Shown here piece after piece: positions 11,443 through 22,966 of a stretch of 64,000 bases of DNA. The translations under genes were made by a program, and so were the position numbers. Source of the stretch: Demequina activiva. Its GTDB lineage: Bacteria > Actinomycetota > Actinomycetes > Actinomycetales > Demequinaceae. The notes beneath the pieces were generated by a model. It searched no databases. It had not been told where the DNA came from and saw only the letters and a program-made list of their open reading frames with translations. Numbering within the stretch: the first letter of the stretch is position 1; each line of letters begins with the position of its first letter. Location: NCBI RefSeq assembly GCF_016862815.1, contig NZ_BONR01000002.1:310001-374000 (forward strand), given 5' to 3'.

Positions 11443-11446
<4 letters not shown>
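10535..11446 (-). CDS. opcA: glucose-6-phosphate dehydrogenase assembly protein OpcA
   Basis: 303-residue OpcA, which in cyanobacteria and actinobacteria binds and activates glucose-6-phosphate dehydrogenase. Recognisable segments are the N-terminal TSEINKALVNARKEGG, HPCRIIVVAP near residue 57 and a central PIVAWWPAEVPA near 110 followed by a C-terminal domain that includes SYLPGDTDLAWTRVTRW. The start overlaps the zwf stop by 4 bp, which suggests coupled translation in proportion to its partner enzyme. Confidence 0.93.
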
Positions 11447-12960
<1,514 letters not shown>

Positions 12961-13021
12961 GAAAGGTCCTCCAGCTCGTTGGTGCGCGGCGCGCGACCGT
13001 GAGGACGCGCGCCGCGACCGA

Positions 13022-15094
13022 TCACTTGGCGGCGGCGACCGACTCGCGCGCGTGCGCGGCCACGTTGTCAGCCGTGAAGCCGAACTTCTCGAACAGCAGG
13101 TCGGCGTCCGCCGAGGCGCCGTAGTGCTCGATGGAGACGATGCGACCGGCGTCGCCCACGATGTCGTGCCAGGGCTGCGCGATGCCTGCCTCGACGGCGA
13201 CACGGGCCTTGACTGCCGAGGGCAGGACCGACTCACGGTACGCCTCGTCCTGGTCGTCGAACCACTCGCGACACGGCATCGAGACCACGCGTGCGTGGAT
13301 GCCGTCCTCTGCCAGCAGGTCGCGGGCGCCCAGCGCGTGCTGGACCTCGGAGCCGGTGCCGATCAGGATCACGTCGGGGGTGCCCTCGGTGTCCGCGAGG
13401 ACGTAGGCGCCCTTGAGCACGCCCTCGGCCGACGCGAACTCGTCGCGGTCGACCGTGGGCACGCCCTGACGGGTCAGGATGATGCCCGCGGGGCCGTCGA
13501 CGCGCTCGAGGATCCCGCGCCAGGCGTAGGACGTCTCGTTCGCATCGGCGGGACGGACCACGGCGAGGCCGGGGATGGCCCGCAGCGCTGCGAGGTGCTC
13601 GATGGGCTGGTGCGTGGGGCCGTCCTCGCCCAGGCCGATGCTGTCGTGGGTCCACACGAAGATGCTCGGCGCCTTCATGAGGGCGCCCAGTCGCACCGCG
13701 GGACGCATGTAGTCGGAGAACGTGAGGAACGTGCCTCCGTACGCGCGAGTGGGGCCGTGCAGGGCGATGCCGTTGAGGATCGCGCCCATCGCGTGCTCGC
13801 GGATGCCGAAGTGCAGGGTGCGGCCGTAGATGTTGCCGGAGAACTTCTCCGTCGAGCGGTGCTCGGGCAGGAACGACGGCTCGCCGTCCATGGTGGTGTT
13901 GTTCGAGCCTGCGAGGTCGGCCGAGCCGCCCCAGAGCTCGGGCAGCACCGGCGCGAGCGCGCTGAGCACCTTGCCGGACGCCGCACGGGTGGCGATGGAG
14001 GTCCCGGCCTCGAACGTGGGCAGGACGTCGGTCCATCCGTCGGGCAGCTGCTCCGAGTGGAAGCGCTTCAGCAGCGCGGCACGCTCCGGGTTCTCGGCCT
14101 CCCAGCGCGCGATGTCGGCGTTCCAGTCCGAGTGCGCCGCCTGGCCGCGCTCGCGCACCTTGAGCGCGTGGTCGAGCACCTGCGGATCGACGTCGAAGGT
14201 CTTGTCGGGGTCGAAGCCCAGGACCTCCTTGAGCCCCTTGACCTCGTCGCCTCCCAGCTTCGAGCCGTGGATGCCGCCGGTGTCCTGCTTGGTGGGCGAC
14301 GGCCAGCCGATGATGGTGCTGAGCGCGATGAACGAGGGCTTCGAGGTCTCTGCCTTCGCCGCCTCGATCGCGGACGCGAGGGCGTCGATGTCCTCGACGT
14401 ATTCCTCGCCCTCCTTCTTCCACGCGACGTGGTGCGTGTCCCAGCCGTACGCGGCGTAGCGAGCGATGACGTCCTCGGTGAAGGCGACGTCCGTGTCGTC
14501 CTCGATCGAGATGTTGTTGTCATCCCAGATCACCACGAGGTTGCCGAGCTCCTGGGTGCCGGCGAGCGACGACGCCTCGGCGGACACGCCCTCCTGCAGG
14601 TCGCCGTCCGAGGCGATCACATAGATGAAGTGGTCGAACGGGCTCTGGCCGGCAGGTGCGTCGGGGTCCAGCAGCCCGCGCTCCCGGCGAGCGGCCATCG
14701 CCATGCCCACGGCGGTCGCGACGCCCTGGCCGAGCGGTCCGGTGGTGGTCTCCACGCCATCCGTGTGGCCCAGCTCCGGGTGACCCGGGGTGCGCGAGCC
14801 CCACGTGCGCAGCGCCTTGATGTCGTCGAGGTCGACGTCGTAGCCCGAGGCGAACAGCTGGAGGTACAGCGTGAGGGAGGAGTGACCGGCGGAGAGCACG
14901 AACCGATCGCGTCCCATCCAACGCGAGTCCGAGGGATCGTGACGCATGACGTTCTGGAACAGCAGGTAGGCGGCCGGCGCGAGCGAGATGGCGGTGCCGG
15001 GGTGGCCGTTGCCGACCTTCTCGACGGCATCGGCGGCGAGGACGCGAAGGGTGTCGACGGCGCGGCGATCCGCGTCAGTCCAGTTGACGGTCAC
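13022..15094 (-). CDS. tkt: transketolase
   Basis: Thiamine-diphosphate enzyme moving two-carbon units in the non-oxidative pentose-phosphate pathway. The 690-residue protein has the ThDP-binding [11 protein letters not shown] near residue 29 and GDGDLQEG-like [13 protein letters not shown] near 156, the pyrimidine domain with GIREHAMGA near 420 and [16 protein letters not shown] near 475, then the C-terminal domain. Full length. GTG at 15094 is supported by GGGAG 6 bp upstream. First gene of the tkt-zwf-opcA-pgl operon and divergent from ctaB, a common actinobacterial arrangement. Confidence 0.97.
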   Translation of the reverse strand: MTVNWTDADRRAVDTLRVLAADAVEKVGNGHPGTAISLAPAAYLLFQNVMRHDPSDSRWMGRDRFVLSAGHSSLTLYLQLFASGYDVDLDDIKALRTWGSRTPGHPELGHTDGVETTTGPLGQGVATAVGMAMAARRERGLLDPDAPAGQSPFDHFIYVIASDGDLQEGVSAEASSLAGTQELGNLVVIWDDNNISIEDDTDVAFTEDVIARYAAYGWDTHHVAWKKEGEEYVEDIDALASAIEAAKAETSKPSFIALSTIIGWPSPTKQDTGGIHGSKLGGDEVKGLKEVLGFDPDKTFDVDPQVLDHALKVRERGQAAHSDWNADIARWEAENPERAALLKRFHSEQLPDGWTDVLPTFEAGTSIATRAASGKVLSALAPVLPELWGGSADLAGSNNTTMDGEPSFLPEHRSTEKFSGNIYGRTLHFGIREHAMGAILNGIALHGPTRAYGGTFLTFSDYMRPAVRLGALMKAPSIFVWTHDSIGLGEDGPTHQPIEHLAALRAIPGLAVVRPADANETSYAWRGILERVDGPAGIILTRQGVPTVDRDEFASAEGVLKGAYVLADTEGTPDVILIGTGSEVQHALGARDLLAEDGIHARVVSMPCREWFDDQDEAYRESVLPSAVKARVAVEAGIAQPWHDIVGDAGRIVSIEHYGASADADLLFEKFGFTADNVAAHARESVAAAK

Positions 15095-15279
15095 AGAATT
15101 CTCCCAAGGATCTCGAGTCGTGATTCCCGGCCAGCCTACCGGCGACTGCGCCGCTCGCGACACCGATCCGCGGAACTCACAGCGCCCAGGTGGGAGCGGT
15201 GAACGACGCGACACACGGTGGTCATGGAGCGCCCGTCGGCAAGGCCAGGGCGCGGGCGTGCCGCAGGTAGGATGGAGGC

Positions 15280-16245
15280 ATGTCCCCGGCAGCCCCCGTC
15301 ACCGATCCGGTGACCGCACCCGCGGTGCCTCGCTGGCTGCAGGCGACGCGCACGGTCAAGGGCTACATCGCGCTCACCAAGCCACGCATCATCGAGCTGC
15401 TGCTGGTAACCACGATCCCCACCATGGTGCTCGCGGCGAACGGCTGGCCATCCTGGACGCTGCTGCTCAGCACCCTCGTGGGCGGCGCACTGTCCGCTGG
15501 CGCCGCCAACGCCTTCAACATGTACATCGACCGCGACATCGACGCCGTGATGAAGCGCACCCGCAACCGGCCGCTCGTCACCGGCGCGGTGAGCGAGCGC
15601 GGCGCGCTCGTGTTCGCGTGGGTGCTGGCCGTCGTGTCGACGGCATGGTTCGTGTGGGTCGTGGACTCGCCGCTCGCGGCGCTGCTGTCCGTGCTCGCGA
15701 TCCTGGGCTACGTCGTGGGCTACACGCTGATCCTCAAGCGCCGCACCTCGCAGAACATCGTGTGGGGAGGAGCGGCGGGCTGCATGCCGGTGCTGATCGG
15801 GTGGGCCGCCGTGACGCAGTCGCTGTCCTGGACGCCGGTGCTGCTGTTCGGGATCATCTTCTTCTGGACGCCCCCGCACTACTGGCCGCTGTCGATGCGG
15901 TTCCGTCGCGACTACGCGGACGCGGAGGTGCCGATGCTGCCCGTGGTCGCCTCGACGCACCGGGTGGCCGTGGAGATGATCGCGTACGCGGTCGCGATGG
16001 TCGCGGTGTCGCTGCTGCTGGTGCCCGTGGCCGGCATGACCTGGGTCTACGCCTTGGTCGCGACGGCGGCGGGTGCGTGGTTCGTCGCCGGCTGCGTGCG
16101 GCTGTACCGGCGCTCCGAGCGGGGCGAGGACAAGCTGCGGGAGATGCGCCTGTTCCGGGACTCGATCACGTACCTCACGATCGTGTTCGCCGCGATCCTG
16201 GTCGATCCGTTCCTGCCGGACGCCCTGACCGCCGTCGCGAGCTGA
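15280..16245 (+). CDS. ctaB: protoheme IX farnesyltransferase (heme o synthase)
   Basis: Integral membrane UbiA-type prenyltransferase that adds a farnesyl group to heme b for cytochrome oxidase. The 321-residue product carries the prenyl-diphosphate aspartate motif [15 protein letters not shown] near residue 80 and the second motif [11 protein letters not shown] near 210, with about eight membrane helices. Divergent from tkt. TAGGAT at 15268-15273 ends 6 bp before the ATG while GGAGG also precedes it, so it may be leaderless from a start at the ATG. It implies an aerobic terminal oxidase elsewhere in the genome. Confidence 0.95.
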   Translation: MSPAAPVTDPVTAPAVPRWLQATRTVKGYIALTKPRIIELLLVTTIPTMVLAANGWPSWTLLLSTLVGGALSAGAANAFNMYIDRDIDAVMKRTRNRPLVTGAVSERGALVFAWVLAVVSTAWFVWVVDSPLAALLSVLAILGYVVGYTLILKRRTSQNIVWGGAAGCMPVLIGWAAVTQSLSWTPVLLFGIIFFWTPPHYWPLSMRFRRDYADAEVPMLPVVASTHRVAVEMIAYAVAMVAVSLLLVPVAGMTWVYALVATAAGAWFVAGCVRLYRRSERGEDKLREMRLFRDSITYLTIVFAAILVDPFLPDALTAVAS

Positions 16246-16247
16246 CC

Positions 16248-17162
16248 GTGCTCGACGACGAGCGTGACGCCTACCTCGCGCACGTCACCGTCGAACGTGG
16301 CCTCAGCACCCACACCGTCTCCGCCTACCGGCGCGACCTCGCGCGCTACTGCCGCTTCCTCCAGGCGCGCGATCGATCGAGCGTGGCCCAGGTGACCCGC
16401 GCTGACGTCGCGGCGTTCGCGGAGGCGATCGGCACCGGATCTGACGGCGCTCGAGCGCTGGCCCCCGCATCGGCGTCACGGACCGTGGTGGCGGTGCGCG
16501 GCTGGCATCGCTTCGCCGTCGCCGAGGGCTGGGCCGTCGACGACGTCTCTGTCGAGGTCAAGCCTCGAGCGATCCCTCAGCGCCTGCCCAAGGCGATCTC
16601 GACGGACGCAGTGGCGCGCATCCTGGAGAGCGCCGGCGGCGACGAGGGCGCCGCGCTGCGCGACCGCGCGCTGCTCGAGCTGGTGTACGCGTCAGGCGCC
16701 CGCATCTCCGAGGCCACGGGTCTCGACGTCGACGACGTGCGCCTGGGCCGCGCCGAGGCCGCCGTGCTGCTGCGGGGCAAGGGCCGCAAGGAGCGGGTGG
16801 TGCCCATCGGCGGCTACGCCGCCGACGCGCTCGACGCGTACCTGGTGCGCTCGCGCGGCGCCCTCGCGCAGGCAGGGCGTGGCACGCCGGCGCTGTTCCT
16901 CAACACCCGCGGCGGGCGGCTGTCCCGTCAGAGCGCCTGGGCGATCCTCAAGGTCGCGGCCGAGCGCGCCGGCGTCGAGGACGTCTCGCCGCACACGCTG
17001 CGACACTCCTTCGCGACCCACCTCCTCGCGGGCGGAGCGGACGTGCGCGTGGTGCAGGAGCTGCTGGGCCATGCGTCCGTCACGACCACCCAGATCTACA
17101 CCGCAGTGACCCAGGACGCGCTGCGCGAGGTGTACGTGGCGGCGCACCCGCGCGCCCGCTGA
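16248..17162 (+). CDS. xerD: site-specific tyrosine recombinase XerD
   Basis: 304-residue tyrosine recombinase acting with XerC at dif to resolve chromosome dimers. It has the N-terminal SAM-like DNA-binding domain ([17 protein letters not shown]) and the catalytic residues in ASGARISE near 150, [12 protein letters not shown] near 249, [12 protein letters not shown] near 273 with the nucleophilic tyrosine. It is assigned XerD rather than XerC by its position before parA-scpA-scpB, the usual actinobacterial context. The GTG at 16248 lies 2 bp after ctaB. The extra track upstream of this GTG is out of family. Confidence 0.92.
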   Translation: MLDDERDAYLAHVTVERGLSTHTVSAYRRDLARYCRFLQARDRSSVAQVTRADVAAFAEAIGTGSDGARALAPASASRTVVAVRGWHRFAVAEGWAVDDVSVEVKPRAIPQRLPKAISTDAVARILESAGGDEGAALRDRALLELVYASGARISEATGLDVDDVRLGRAEAAVLLRGKGRKERVVPIGGYAADALDAYLVRSRGALAQAGRGTPALFLNTRGGRLSRQSAWAILKVAAERAGVEDVSPHTLRHSFATHLLAGGADVRVVQELLGHASVTTTQIYTAVTQDALREVYVAAHPRAR

Positions 17163-17195
17163 TCCGGTGCCCTACCTGCGCGGTAGTGTGGGAGC

Positions 17196-18011
17196 GTGAG
17201 CGATTTCCCCGTCCCCGAGCCCCTCAGCGGTCACGGCCCGGCTCGTGTGATCGCGCTGTGCAACCAGAAGGGCGGCGTGGGCAAGACCACCACGACCGTC
17301 AACATGGCAGCCGCGCTGGCGGAGTACGGGCGCCGGGTTCTGGTGGTGGACTTCGACCCTCAGGGCGCCGCGTCCGCCGGGCTCGGCGTCAACGCCAACG
17401 AGCTCGACACCACCATCTACGACCTGCTCATGCGGTCGGGAGTCAGCGCTGCCGACGTGATCCGCTCGACCGCGGTCGACGGCCTCGACCTGATCCCTGC
17501 CAACATCGACCTGAGCGCCGCCGAGGTGCAGCTGGTGGGCGAGGTCGCGCGGGAGTCCACGCTGGCCCGGGGGCTGCGGGCCGTCGCGGACGACTATGAC
17601 GTGATCCTCATCGACTGCCAGCCGTCGCTGGGCCTGCTCACCGTCAACGCGCTCGTGGCCGCGCACGGCGTGATCATCCCGCTTGCGTGCGAGTTCTTCG
17701 CGATGCGCGGCGTCGCCCTGCTGGTCGAGACCATCGACAAGGTCCAGGACCGCCTCAACCCGCGCCTGACGATCGACGCGATCATCCCGACGATGTACGA
17801 CGGCCGCACCCTGCACGCTCAGGAGGTCGTCGAGCGCGTTCAGCAGCGGTTCGGGGACAAGGTCACCCGGACGATGATCCACCGCACGGTGAAGTTCCCC
17901 GACGCGACGGTCGCCGCAGAGCCGATCACGACCTTCGCTCCCAAGCACGCCGGCGCCGAGGCCTACCGCGCCCTCGCCCGCGAGCTCGTGTCACGCGGCA
18001 TCGCCGCCTGA
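17196..18011 (+). CDS. ParA/Soj-family chromosome-partitioning ATPase
   Basis: 271-residue deviant Walker ATPase. It has NQKGGVGKTTTTVNMA near residue 23 with the signature lysine, DFDPQGAASAGLG near 53 and LIDCQPSLGLLT near 137. ParA paralogues located beside scpAB are common in actinobacteria and are distinct from the parAB pair near oriC; no parB lies here, so the cargo is unknown. It begins 33 bp after xerD with TAGTGT at 17184-17189 exactly 6 bp before the GTG, suggesting its own leaderless promoter. It heads the condensin genes scpA-scpB, so a role with chromosome organisation is plausible. Confidence 0.9.
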   Translation: MSDFPVPEPLSGHGPARVIALCNQKGGVGKTTTTVNMAAALAEYGRRVLVVDFDPQGAASAGLGVNANELDTTIYDLLMRSGVSAADVIRSTAVDGLDLIPANIDLSAAEVQLVGEVARESTLARGLRAVADDYDVILIDCQPSLGLLTVNALVAAHGVIIPLACEFFAMRGVALLVETIDKVQDRLNPRLTIDAIIPTMYDGRTLHAQEVVERVQQRFGDKVTRTMIHRTVKFPDATVAAEPITTFAPKHAGAEAYRALARELVSRGIAA

Positions 18012-18013
18012 TC

Positions 18014-18859
18014 GTGAGCGCCGTCCCTGACGCGCAGGCCGGCGAGCGCAGGCCGGGGTTCGAGGTCCACCTCGACAACTTCGAGGGCCCGTTCGACCTG
18101 CTGCTGTCCCTGATCTCCAAGCATGAGATGGAGATCACGGAGGTGGCGCTCGCACGCGTCACGGACGAGTTCCTCGCGACCATCGCGTCCCACGAGAGCG
18201 ACTGGGACCTGTCGCAGGCCAGCGAGTTCCTGGTGGTGGCGGCGACGCTGCTCGACCTGAAGGCGGCGCGCCTGCTGCCGCAGGGACAGGTCGAGGACGC
18301 CGAGGACCTCGAGCTGCTCGAGGCTCGCGACCTGCTGTTCGCCCGTCTGCTCCAGTACCGCGCGTTCAAGCAGGTGGCACTGACCTTCGAGCAGATGCTC
18401 GCGGCCCCCCGTCGCCTGCCGCGCGACGTGCCGTTGGAGCCGCAGTTCGCGATGCTGCTGCCCGAGCTCGTGTGGAGCGTGACCCCAGACGACCTCGCGC
18501 GGCTCGCGGCGCATGCGCTGCAGCCCAAGCAGGCGACAGCCGGCGTGAGCATCGCTCACCTGCACGCCCCAGCGGTCAGCGTGCGCGAGCAGGCCGCACT
18601 GGTCACGTCGCGGCTGCAGCGCGAGCGAGTCATGACGTTCAGGTCGCTCGTGCACGACGCCGACCACCTCAACATCGTGGTCGCCAGGTTCCTGGCGCTG
18701 CTCGAGCTGTTCAAGGAGGCCGTGGTCGCGTTCGATCAGATACGCTCTCTCGGCGAGCTCACGATCCGGTGGACCGGCGGCGAGGACCAGGTCGACATCG
18801 AGGTCTCGGACGAGTTCGACGAGGCAGCCCCTGTGGAGGAGAGCCGTGGAGACGAGTGA
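18014..18859 (+). CDS. scpA: segregation and condensation protein A
   Basis: Kleisin subunit of the SMC-ScpAB condensin that bridges SMC heads. The 281-residue protein begins with the family hallmark FEVHLDNFEGPFDLLLSLI near residue 16, followed by EVALARVTDEFL and the VVAATLLDLKAARLLPQ helix near 78, and ends with a winged-helix region (FLALLELFKEAVVAF near 217). The GTG at 18014 is 2 bp after parA and the 3' end overlaps scpB by 14 bp. Confidence 0.96.
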   Translation: MSAVPDAQAGERRPGFEVHLDNFEGPFDLLLSLISKHEMEITEVALARVTDEFLATIASHESDWDLSQASEFLVVAATLLDLKAARLLPQGQVEDAEDLELLEARDLLFARLLQYRAFKQVALTFEQMLAAPRRLPRDVPLEPQFAMLLPELVWSVTPDDLARLAAHALQPKQATAGVSIAHLHAPAVSVREQAALVTSRLQRERVMTFRSLVHDADHLNIVVARFLALLELFKEAVVAFDQIRSLGELTIRWTGGEDQVDIEVSDEFDEAAPVEESRGDE

Positions 18860-19397
18860 CGTGCACACCCGAGGCGCCATCGAGGCGATCCTCATGGTCG
18901 TCGACGAGCCCGTGCCCGCCGCCGATCTCGCCGCGGCGCTCGACGTGCCCGAGGATGCCGTGGTCGCGACCCTGGGGCGCCTGCGCGACGAGTACGCGGA
19001 CCCGGAAGCGCCCCGCGGCTTCGAGCTGCGTGAGGTCGACGGACGCTGGCGCGTGTACTCGTCGCGGCTGTACGCCGATGCGGTGGGGGCCTTCGTGGTG
19101 GAGGGGCAGTCGGCACGACTGTCGCAGGCGGCGCTCGAGACTCTCGCCGTGGTCGCCTACCGCCAGCCCGTCACCCGCGGCCAGGTGTCGCAGGTGCGCG
19201 GCGTGAACGTGGACTCCGTGATGAAGACGCTGTCCGCCCGTGGCCTGGTGACCGAGGTGGGAGAGATCGGCGGTGCCGTGCAGTACGGCACCACGACCGA
19301 GTTCCTCGAGAGACTGGGCCTGGCGTCGCTCGACGACCTTCCCGAGCTCGCGCCGTACCTGCCGGACCTGGCGGACATCGACGGAGAGGGACGCTGA
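18846..19397 (+). CDS. scpB: segregation and condensation protein B
   Basis: 183-residue ScpB, the kite subunit that binds ScpA in condensin. Two winged-helix domains are visible. The first has AIEAILMVVDEPVPAADLA at residues 9-27, the second LSQAALETLAVVAYRQPVT near 93 and RGVNVDSVMKTLSARGLV near 118. It starts with GTG inside scpA and its stop shares one base with the rluB ATG, so scpA-scpB-rluB are coupled, as in most Gram-positives. Confidence 0.96.
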   Translation: METSDVHTRGAIEAILMVVDEPVPAADLAAALDVPEDAVVATLGRLRDEYADPEAPRGFELREVDGRWRVYSSRLYADAVGAFVVEGQSARLSQAALETLAVVAYRQPVTRGQVSQVRGVNVDSVMKTLSARGLVTEVGEIGGAVQYGTTTEFLERLGLASLDDLPELAPYLPDLADIDGEGR

Positions 19398-20146
19398 TGG
19401 GCGATCTGGAGATCCACCGGCCCGAGGGCGTGCGCCTGCAGAAGGTGCTCGCCGCCGCGGGCGTGGGCTCGCGGCGCAAGTGCGAGGTGCTGATCGAGCG
19501 GGGAGACGTCAAGGTCGACGGCGAGGTCGTCACGCAGCTGGGCGTGCGTGTCGATCCCGACGCCGTGAAGATCGAGGTCAAGGGCAAGCGCATCGTCGTG
19601 GACGACCACAGCGTCACGGTGGTGCTGAACAAGCCGCGCGGCGTGGTCTCCACGATGTCCGACCCCCAGGGGCGGCCCGCGCTGGACGCGTTCGTGCAGG
19701 ACTACTCCGAGAGGCTGTTCCATGTGGGCCGGCTCGACGCGGAGACCACGGGCGTGCTGCTCCTCACGAACGACGGCGAGCTCGCCAACAGGCTCGCCCA
19801 TCCCACGCACGGCGTGCCCAAGGTGTACGTGGCGAAGGTCGAGGGCCAGGTGGGCAAGCAGCTGTGCACGCAGTTGCGCGCCGGGGTCGATCTCGACGAC
19901 GGTCCCGTGCGCGTCACGGACTGCGCGATCCTCGACGTGAGCAAGGGCCACTCCCTGGTCAAGGTGGAGCTCCACGAGGGACGCAACCGGATCGTGCGTC
20001 GCATGCTGGACAAGGTGGGTCACCCCGTGGTCGATCTGGTGCGCACGGACTTCGGCCCCATCAGCCTGGGGACGCTGCAGCCGGGCGAGGTGCGGCGTCT
20101 CAGCCGCGAGGAGGTCGGCGGGCTGATGGCGGTCGCCGGGCTGTGA
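19397..20146 (+). CDS. rluB: 23S rRNA pseudouridine synthase RluB-type
   Basis: 249-residue RsuA/RluB-family pseudouridine synthase acting on ribosomal RNA. It has an N-terminal S4 RNA-binding domain (VRLQKVLAAAGVGSRRKCE near residue 11) and the catalytic domain with the key aspartate in HVGRLDAETTGVLLLTNDG near residue 112, plus EGRNRIVRRMLDKVGHPV near 193. Target position (2605 in E. coli numbering for RluB) is inferred from family and synteny with scpB. Confidence 0.92.
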   Translation: MGDLEIHRPEGVRLQKVLAAAGVGSRRKCEVLIERGDVKVDGEVVTQLGVRVDPDAVKIEVKGKRIVVDDHSVTVVLNKPRGVVSTMSDPQGRPALDAFVQDYSERLFHVGRLDAETTGVLLLTNDGELANRLAHPTHGVPKVYVAKVEGQVGKQLCTQLRAGVDLDDGPVRVTDCAILDVSKGHSLVKVELHEGRNRIVRRMLDKVGHPVVDLVRTDFGPISLGTLQPGEVRRLSREEVGGLMAVAGL

Positions 20147-20179
20147 ACGCGACCCCGCGCCCCCGATACGATGGTGCGC

Positions 20180-20542
20180 ATGCCAGTCAGAGCCATCCGC
20201 GGAGCCACGACCCTCGACGCTGACGACCGCGAGCACCTGCACGGCAGGACCCAGGAGCTGGTCGAGGCGCTCATGAGCGCCAACAGTCTCGACACCGAGG
20301 ACGTGATCTCGGTGATCTTCACGTGCACGCAGGACATCGTCAGCGACTTCCCGGCGGCAGCGGCGCGCGAGCTGGGCTTCGGCGCCGTGCCGCTCATGTG
20401 CGCTCAGGAGATGGCGGTGCCCGGGGCCCTGCCACGGGTGGTCCGCGTGCTCGCGCACGTCGAGACCGCTCTCGCCCGCGAGGCCGTCACGCACGTGTAC
20501 CTGCACGAGGCGGTCGCGCTGCGGCGCGACCTGGCGCAGTGA
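20180..20542 (+). CDS. aroH: chorismate mutase, AroH class
   Basis: Converts chorismate to prephenate for phenylalanine and tyrosine. The 120-residue protein is of the monofunctional Bacillus AroH trimer type: VRAIRGATT at the N-terminus with the active-site Arg, VISVIFTCTQD near 45, RELGFGAVPLMCAQEM near 63 and VTHVYLHEAV near 103. ATG 20180 is favoured over 20171 because TACGAT at 20167-20172 lies 7 bp upstream, giving a leaderless start, and the product then starts as in homologues. The stop overlaps tyrA by 4 bp, joining consecutive pathway steps. Confidence 0.94.
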   Translation: MPVRAIRGATTLDADDREHLHGRTQELVEALMSANSLDTEDVISVIFTCTQDIVSDFPAAAARELGFGAVPLMCAQEMAVPGALPRVVRVLAHVETALAREAVTHVYLHEAVALRRDLAQ

Positions 20543-21600
20543 GCGCACCCGTGTCCGCCCCGCGCACTCATGTGATCGGCGCCGGGCTGATCGGTGCGAG
20601 CATCGGCATCGGGCTGAGCGCCGAGGGCTGGTCCGTGACCATCGAGGACGCGGACGAGGAGGCGGAGGCGCTCGCTCGCTCGATCGGAGCGGGGCGTGCG
20701 CTCGACGGCGGCGCACCCGACCTGGTGATCGTCGCGGTGCCGCCGTCCTTTGCGGCCGATGTGGTGGTCTCCTCGCTTGACCGGTTCCCTGGAGCGGTCG
20801 TCACCGACGTGGCGAGCGTGAAGGCACCGATCGCGGCCGCGGCCGATGCCTCGGGCCACGGGGAACGGTACGTCGGCTCTCACCCCATGGCCGGTCGCGA
20901 GATCTCGGGCGGCATGGCCGCCCAGGGCGACCTCTTCAAGGCCCGGCCATGGGTGGTGTGCGCGAACGGCGCGAGCGCATCGGCCGTCGAGACCGTGACG
21001 CGCCTCGCCCACGCGCTCCAGTGCGACGTGGTGCGCATGGAGGCCGGCGCGCACGACGCCGCGGTGGCGCGCGTGTCCCACGCCCCCCAGGTCGCCGCGT
21101 CCGCCGTCGCCGCGGCACTCGGTCCGCTCGAAGCGGATGACGTGGCCCTCGCGGGGCAGGGGCTCAGGGACGTCACCCGCATCGCCGCGTCCGACCCGGG
21201 GATGTGGGCGGACATCGCGCGCCTCAACCGCTCGGCTCTGGTCGCGACGATCGATCACATCATCGCGGACCTCGAGGACATCCGAGATGCCGACGACGTG
21301 GGCGAGGCGGTGACCGACCTCATCGAGCGTGGCCGCGTCGAGGTCGCGCGCATCCCTGGCAAGCACGGCGGCGCCAAGCGGGACTGGACTCCGGTCACCG
21401 TCGTGGTCCCCGACGCACCGGGACAGCTGCTGCGCCTGCTGGGCGACGCCGCGGCCGTGGGCGTCAACGTCGAGGACATCACCATCGAGCACTCGCCGCG
21501 TCAGCCCGTGGGCCTGACGACGCTTCACGTGCTCCCGGCGCGAGCGGGCGAGCTCGCCCAGGCACTCGCCGCCAACGATTGGGAGATCGCCGCACCATGA
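20539..21600 (+). CDS. tyrA: prephenate dehydrogenase
   Basis: Oxidative decarboxylation of prephenate to 4-hydroxyphenylpyruvate in tyrosine synthesis. The 353-residue product has the nucleotide-binding HVIGAGLIGASIGIGL near residue 8, the conserved VTDVASVKAPI near 90 and GSHPMAGREISGG near 113, and a C-terminal ACT-type domain (VTVVVPDAPGQLLRLL near 288) that probably binds an amino-acid effector. The GTG overlaps the aroH stop. The stop overlaps the cmk ATG. Confidence 0.95.
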   Translation: MSAPVSAPRTHVIGAGLIGASIGIGLSAEGWSVTIEDADEEAEALARSIGAGRALDGGAPDLVIVAVPPSFAADVVVSSLDRFPGAVVTDVASVKAPIAAAADASGHGERYVGSHPMAGREISGGMAAQGDLFKARPWVVCANGASASAVETVTRLAHALQCDVVRMEAGAHDAAVARVSHAPQVAASAVAAALGPLEADDVALAGQGLRDVTRIAASDPGMWADIARLNRSALVATIDHIIADLEDIRDADDVGEAVTDLIERGRVEVARIPGKHGGAKRDWTPVTVVVPDAPGQLLRLLGDAAAVGVNVEDITIEHSPRQPVGLTTLHVLPARAGELAQALAANDWEIAAP

Positions 21601-22274
21601 CTGGAATCGTCATCGCCATCGACGGACCTGCCGGCACCGGCAAGTCGACCGTGTCTCGGGAGGTCGCGACGCGGCTGGGACTGGCGTACTTCGACACCGG
21701 GGCGACGTACCGCGTCGCGACTCTGGCGTGCCTCAAGGAGGGCGTCGACTTCAGCAGGACGAGCGACGTCGCCGCGATGGTCGCCACCATGAACGTCGAG
21801 CTGGTGCTCGATCCCGGAGCCCCGCGGGTGCTGCTCGACGGCGAGGACGTGTCGCGCCAGATCCGCACGGACACGGTCGCTCTGACGGTCTCCAAGGTCG
21901 CCACCAACCTGGAGGCGCGGCCCATCCTCCAGGAGATGCAGCGCACGGTGATCCGACACGAGCTGGAGGCGGGATTCTCGCGAGGCCGCGGCGTGTGCGC
22001 CGAGGGCCGTGACATCACCACGGTGATCGCGCCCGAGGCCGACGTGCGCGTGCTGATGACAGCGGACGACGAGGTACGGGTGGCACGCCGCGCCGGGGAG
22101 GGCGCGGACCGGATGACCGTGCGCGAGGCGGTGCTCGGGCGCGACCGGAGGGACAGCGCCGTGGTCAGCTTCCACGAGGCGGCCGATGGCGTGCACACGC
22201 TCGACACGACCGACCTCACCATCGAGGAGGCCGTGCGCGCGGTGATCTCGCTCGCGCACGAGGCCCAGCTGTGA
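21597..22274 (+). CDS. cmk: cytidylate kinase
   Basis: Phosphorylates CMP/dCMP. 225 residues with the Walker A loop AIDGPAGTGKSTVSRE near residue 6, FDTGATYRVATLACL near 33 and the conserved GRDITTVIAPEADV near 137. The LID region (RRAGEGADRMTVREAVLGRD) lies near 163. Translationally coupled on both sides (4-bp overlaps with tyrA and plsC). The tyrA-cmk-plsC-der order is frequent in actinobacteria. Confidence 0.96.
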   Translation: MTGIVIAIDGPAGTGKSTVSREVATRLGLAYFDTGATYRVATLACLKEGVDFSRTSDVAAMVATMNVELVLDPGAPRVLLDGEDVSRQIRTDTVALTVSKVATNLEARPILQEMQRTVIRHELEAGFSRGRGVCAEGRDITTVIAPEADVRVLMTADDEVRVARRAGEGADRMTVREAVLGRDRRDSAVVSFHEAADGVHTLDTTDLTIEEAVRAVISLAHEAQL

Positions 22275-22966
22275 CCACTGCCCAGGCTCCGAGCCAGTGG
22301 GGACCGCGCTGGTCCCGATGGGTGGGCCGCGTGCTCGCCCGGGGCCTGTGGGCCACCGAGGTGCGCGGTCGGGACCGTGTGCCGAGCGCCGGTCCAGCCA
22401 TCGTGGTCGCCAACCACGTGGGGTTCATCGACGGGCCGGTGCTGCATGGCGTGATCCCTCGCGGGTCGCACTTCCTCATCGGCTCCCACATGTTCCACGG
22501 CGCGCTCGGAGCGTTGCTGCGCGGCGCGTCGCAGATCGAGGTCGAGGGCTCCGGTCGTGCCGCTCTCGCGCAGGGGCTCGCGGTCCTGCGGCGCGGTGAC
22601 GTGGTGGGGATGTTCCCCGAAGGCACCCGGGGGGCGGGACGGGCGGACGCGGTCCATGGCGGCGCGGCGTGGCTCGCCCTGCAGTCCGGCGCTCCCATCG
22701 TGCCCACGACGATGCTGGGCACCCGTCACACCGGCGAGCCGGTGAGCGTGTGGCCCCGGCCGCGCCGGCGCATCCTGGTGGAATTCGGCCACCCGCAGGT
22801 GCTCGAGCCACCCGCTGAGCTGAAGGGGCGCCGGCGTCAGGAATGGGCGCAGGAGGCCGTCGCTGAGGCACTGCGTGCCCAGGTCGCGGGGACGCTCGCG
22901 ACCACCACCATCGAGTTGCCCGCCGACGACGGCGGACGCAGCGACACTGAGGAGGCTCTGTCATGA
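22271..22966 (+). CDS. plsC: 1-acyl-sn-glycerol-3-phosphate acyltransferase family protein
   Basis: 231-residue LPLAT-family acyltransferase, peripheral or single-pass at the membrane, expected to acylate lysophosphatidic acid. The catalytic HX4D is in [11 protein letters not shown] near residue 44 and the phosphate-binding motif in [12 protein letters not shown] near 116. The substrate is inferred from the family. The GTG start overlaps the cmk stop and the stop overlaps der. A C-terminal polar tail is typical of the der-linked members in actinobacteria. Confidence 0.88.
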   Translation: MTTAQAPSQWGPRWSRWVGRVLARGLWATEVRGRDRVPSAGPAIVVANHVGFIDGPVLHGVIPRGSHFLIGSHMFHGALGALLRGASQIEVEGSGRAALAQGLAVLRRGDVVGMFPEGTRGAGRADAVHGGAAWLALQSGAPIVPTTMLGTRHTGEPVSVWPRPRRRILVEFGHPQVLEPPAELKGRRRQEWAQEAVAEALRAQVAGTLATTTIELPADDGGRSDTEEALS